DNA of 6,747 bases, from positions 1 to 6,747 of the forward strand of contig CALFVM010000056.1 of NCBI GenBank assembly GCA_937928665.1. Direction: 5' to 3'. The notes beneath the pieces were generated by a model. It did no database searches. It saw nothing but the letters and a program-made list of their open reading frames with translations, and was not told where the DNA came from. Below are positions 6,382 through 6,747 of this stretch, piece by piece. Both the position numbers and the translations under genes were made by a program. The stretch comes from an uncultured Candidatus Methylacidiphilales bacterium. GTDB lineage: Bacteria > Verrucomicrobiota > Verrucomicrobiia > Methylacidiphilales > CALFVM01. Position 1 is the first letter of the stretch. Each line of letters opens with the position of its first letter.

Positions 6382-6747
6382 ATGAACACCGAAACCTCCC
6401 CGACGAACACGACCAAATCCGAACCGACCTCCAAAAAGCTTCAATTCGAATCACGGGCCTCTGATCAGCAGGCTGGTGCCGATCCGAAGTACATCCAAAT
6501 TAAGAACTTCGACTTCTTCTACAGCAAGACCCAGGTCCTGTTTGATATCAACATGGACATGCCTGAAAAGCAGGTCACCGCCCTCATTGGTCCCTCCGGC
6601 TGCGGAAAAACTACCCTCCTGCGGAACCTCAACCGGATGAACGACCTCATTGACGGTATCAGTCACAAAGGCGATATCCTCGTCAAAGGCCGCAGCATCT
6701 ACGACCCCAACCTTGAAGTCATCTCCCTCCGCAAGCGGATCGGCATG
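6382..6747 (+). CDS. pstB: Phosphate ABC transporter ATP-binding protein PstB, N-terminal part (continues past right edge)
   Basis: This is the cytoplasmic ATPase that powers the PstC-PstA channel. The 122 visible codons include YIQIKNFDFFYSKTQVLFDI (37-56), typical of the PstB first strands, VTALIGPSGCGKTTLL (65-80, Walker A at 70-78, with Thr in place of the commoner Ser after the lysine), LNRMNDL, and SLRKRIGM at the edge, just before where the Q-loop (VFQ) is expected. The Q-loop, signature and Walker B lie beyond the window. About 36 residues of polar Ser/Thr/Lys/Glu-rich tail precede the conserved domain, against about 10 in E. coli. Start choice: ATG 6382 shares the CAACC..TATGAA context with pstC and pstS. 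The in-frame ATG at 6331 overlaps the pstA stop, would allow translational coupling and adds 17 residues (MDPTPKSDPSQSNQQPL). I prefer 6382 but cannot decide firmly. Confidence 0.92.
   Translation, partial: MNTETSPTNTTKSEPTSKKLQFESRASDQQAGADPKYIQIKNFDFFYSKTQVLFDINMDMPEKQVTALIGPSGCGKTTLLRNLNRMNDLIDGISHKGDILVKGRSIYDPNLEVISLRKRIGM

Overview
The window holds the 5' part of a cobalamin-dependent methionine synthase gene (metH, minus strand, running off the left edge) and, divergent from it, a high-affinity phosphate uptake operon in the order pstS-pstC-pstA-pstB (plus strand, pstB running off the right edge). All five proteins were recognised from sequence motifs; no mobile element, CRISPR array, tRNA or rRNA is visible.

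Organism: a GC-rich Gram-negative bacterium is suggested by the Sec/SPI-type (non-lipoprotein) PstS and by long PstC and PstA permeases with large extracytoplasmic domains, a form known to me mainly from Gammaproteobacteria and other Gram-negatives. The MetH sequence, the near absence of Shine-Dalgarno sequences and the general style would fit Verrucomicrobiota or a relative, but this placement is inference and weak.

Layout: 1-637 metH; 638-896 a divergent control region with a 30-bp near-perfect palindrome close to metH, a candidate Pho box, and an AAGGAG that fits no obvious start; 897-1868 pstS; 1869-2009 an intercistronic region with a strong RNA hairpin and no poly-T; 2010-4376 pstC, encoding a permease with a roughly 400-residue beta-rich periplasmic domain; 4409-6331 pstA, encoding a permease with a coiled-coil periplasmic domain and an apparently extra pair of membrane segments; 6382-6747 pstB, with an N-terminal tail and Walker A motif.

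How they work together: PstS binds phosphate in the periplasm and delivers it to the PstC-PstA channel, which is driven by the PstB ATPase. Genes downstream of pstB (commonly phoU or phoB/phoR) lie outside the window. I see no wholly new system. The parts that merit a second look are the enlarged permeases (especially the PstA membrane insertion), the palindrome at metH, the pstS-pstC hairpin, and a shared non-Shine-Dalgarno start context in the pst genes.
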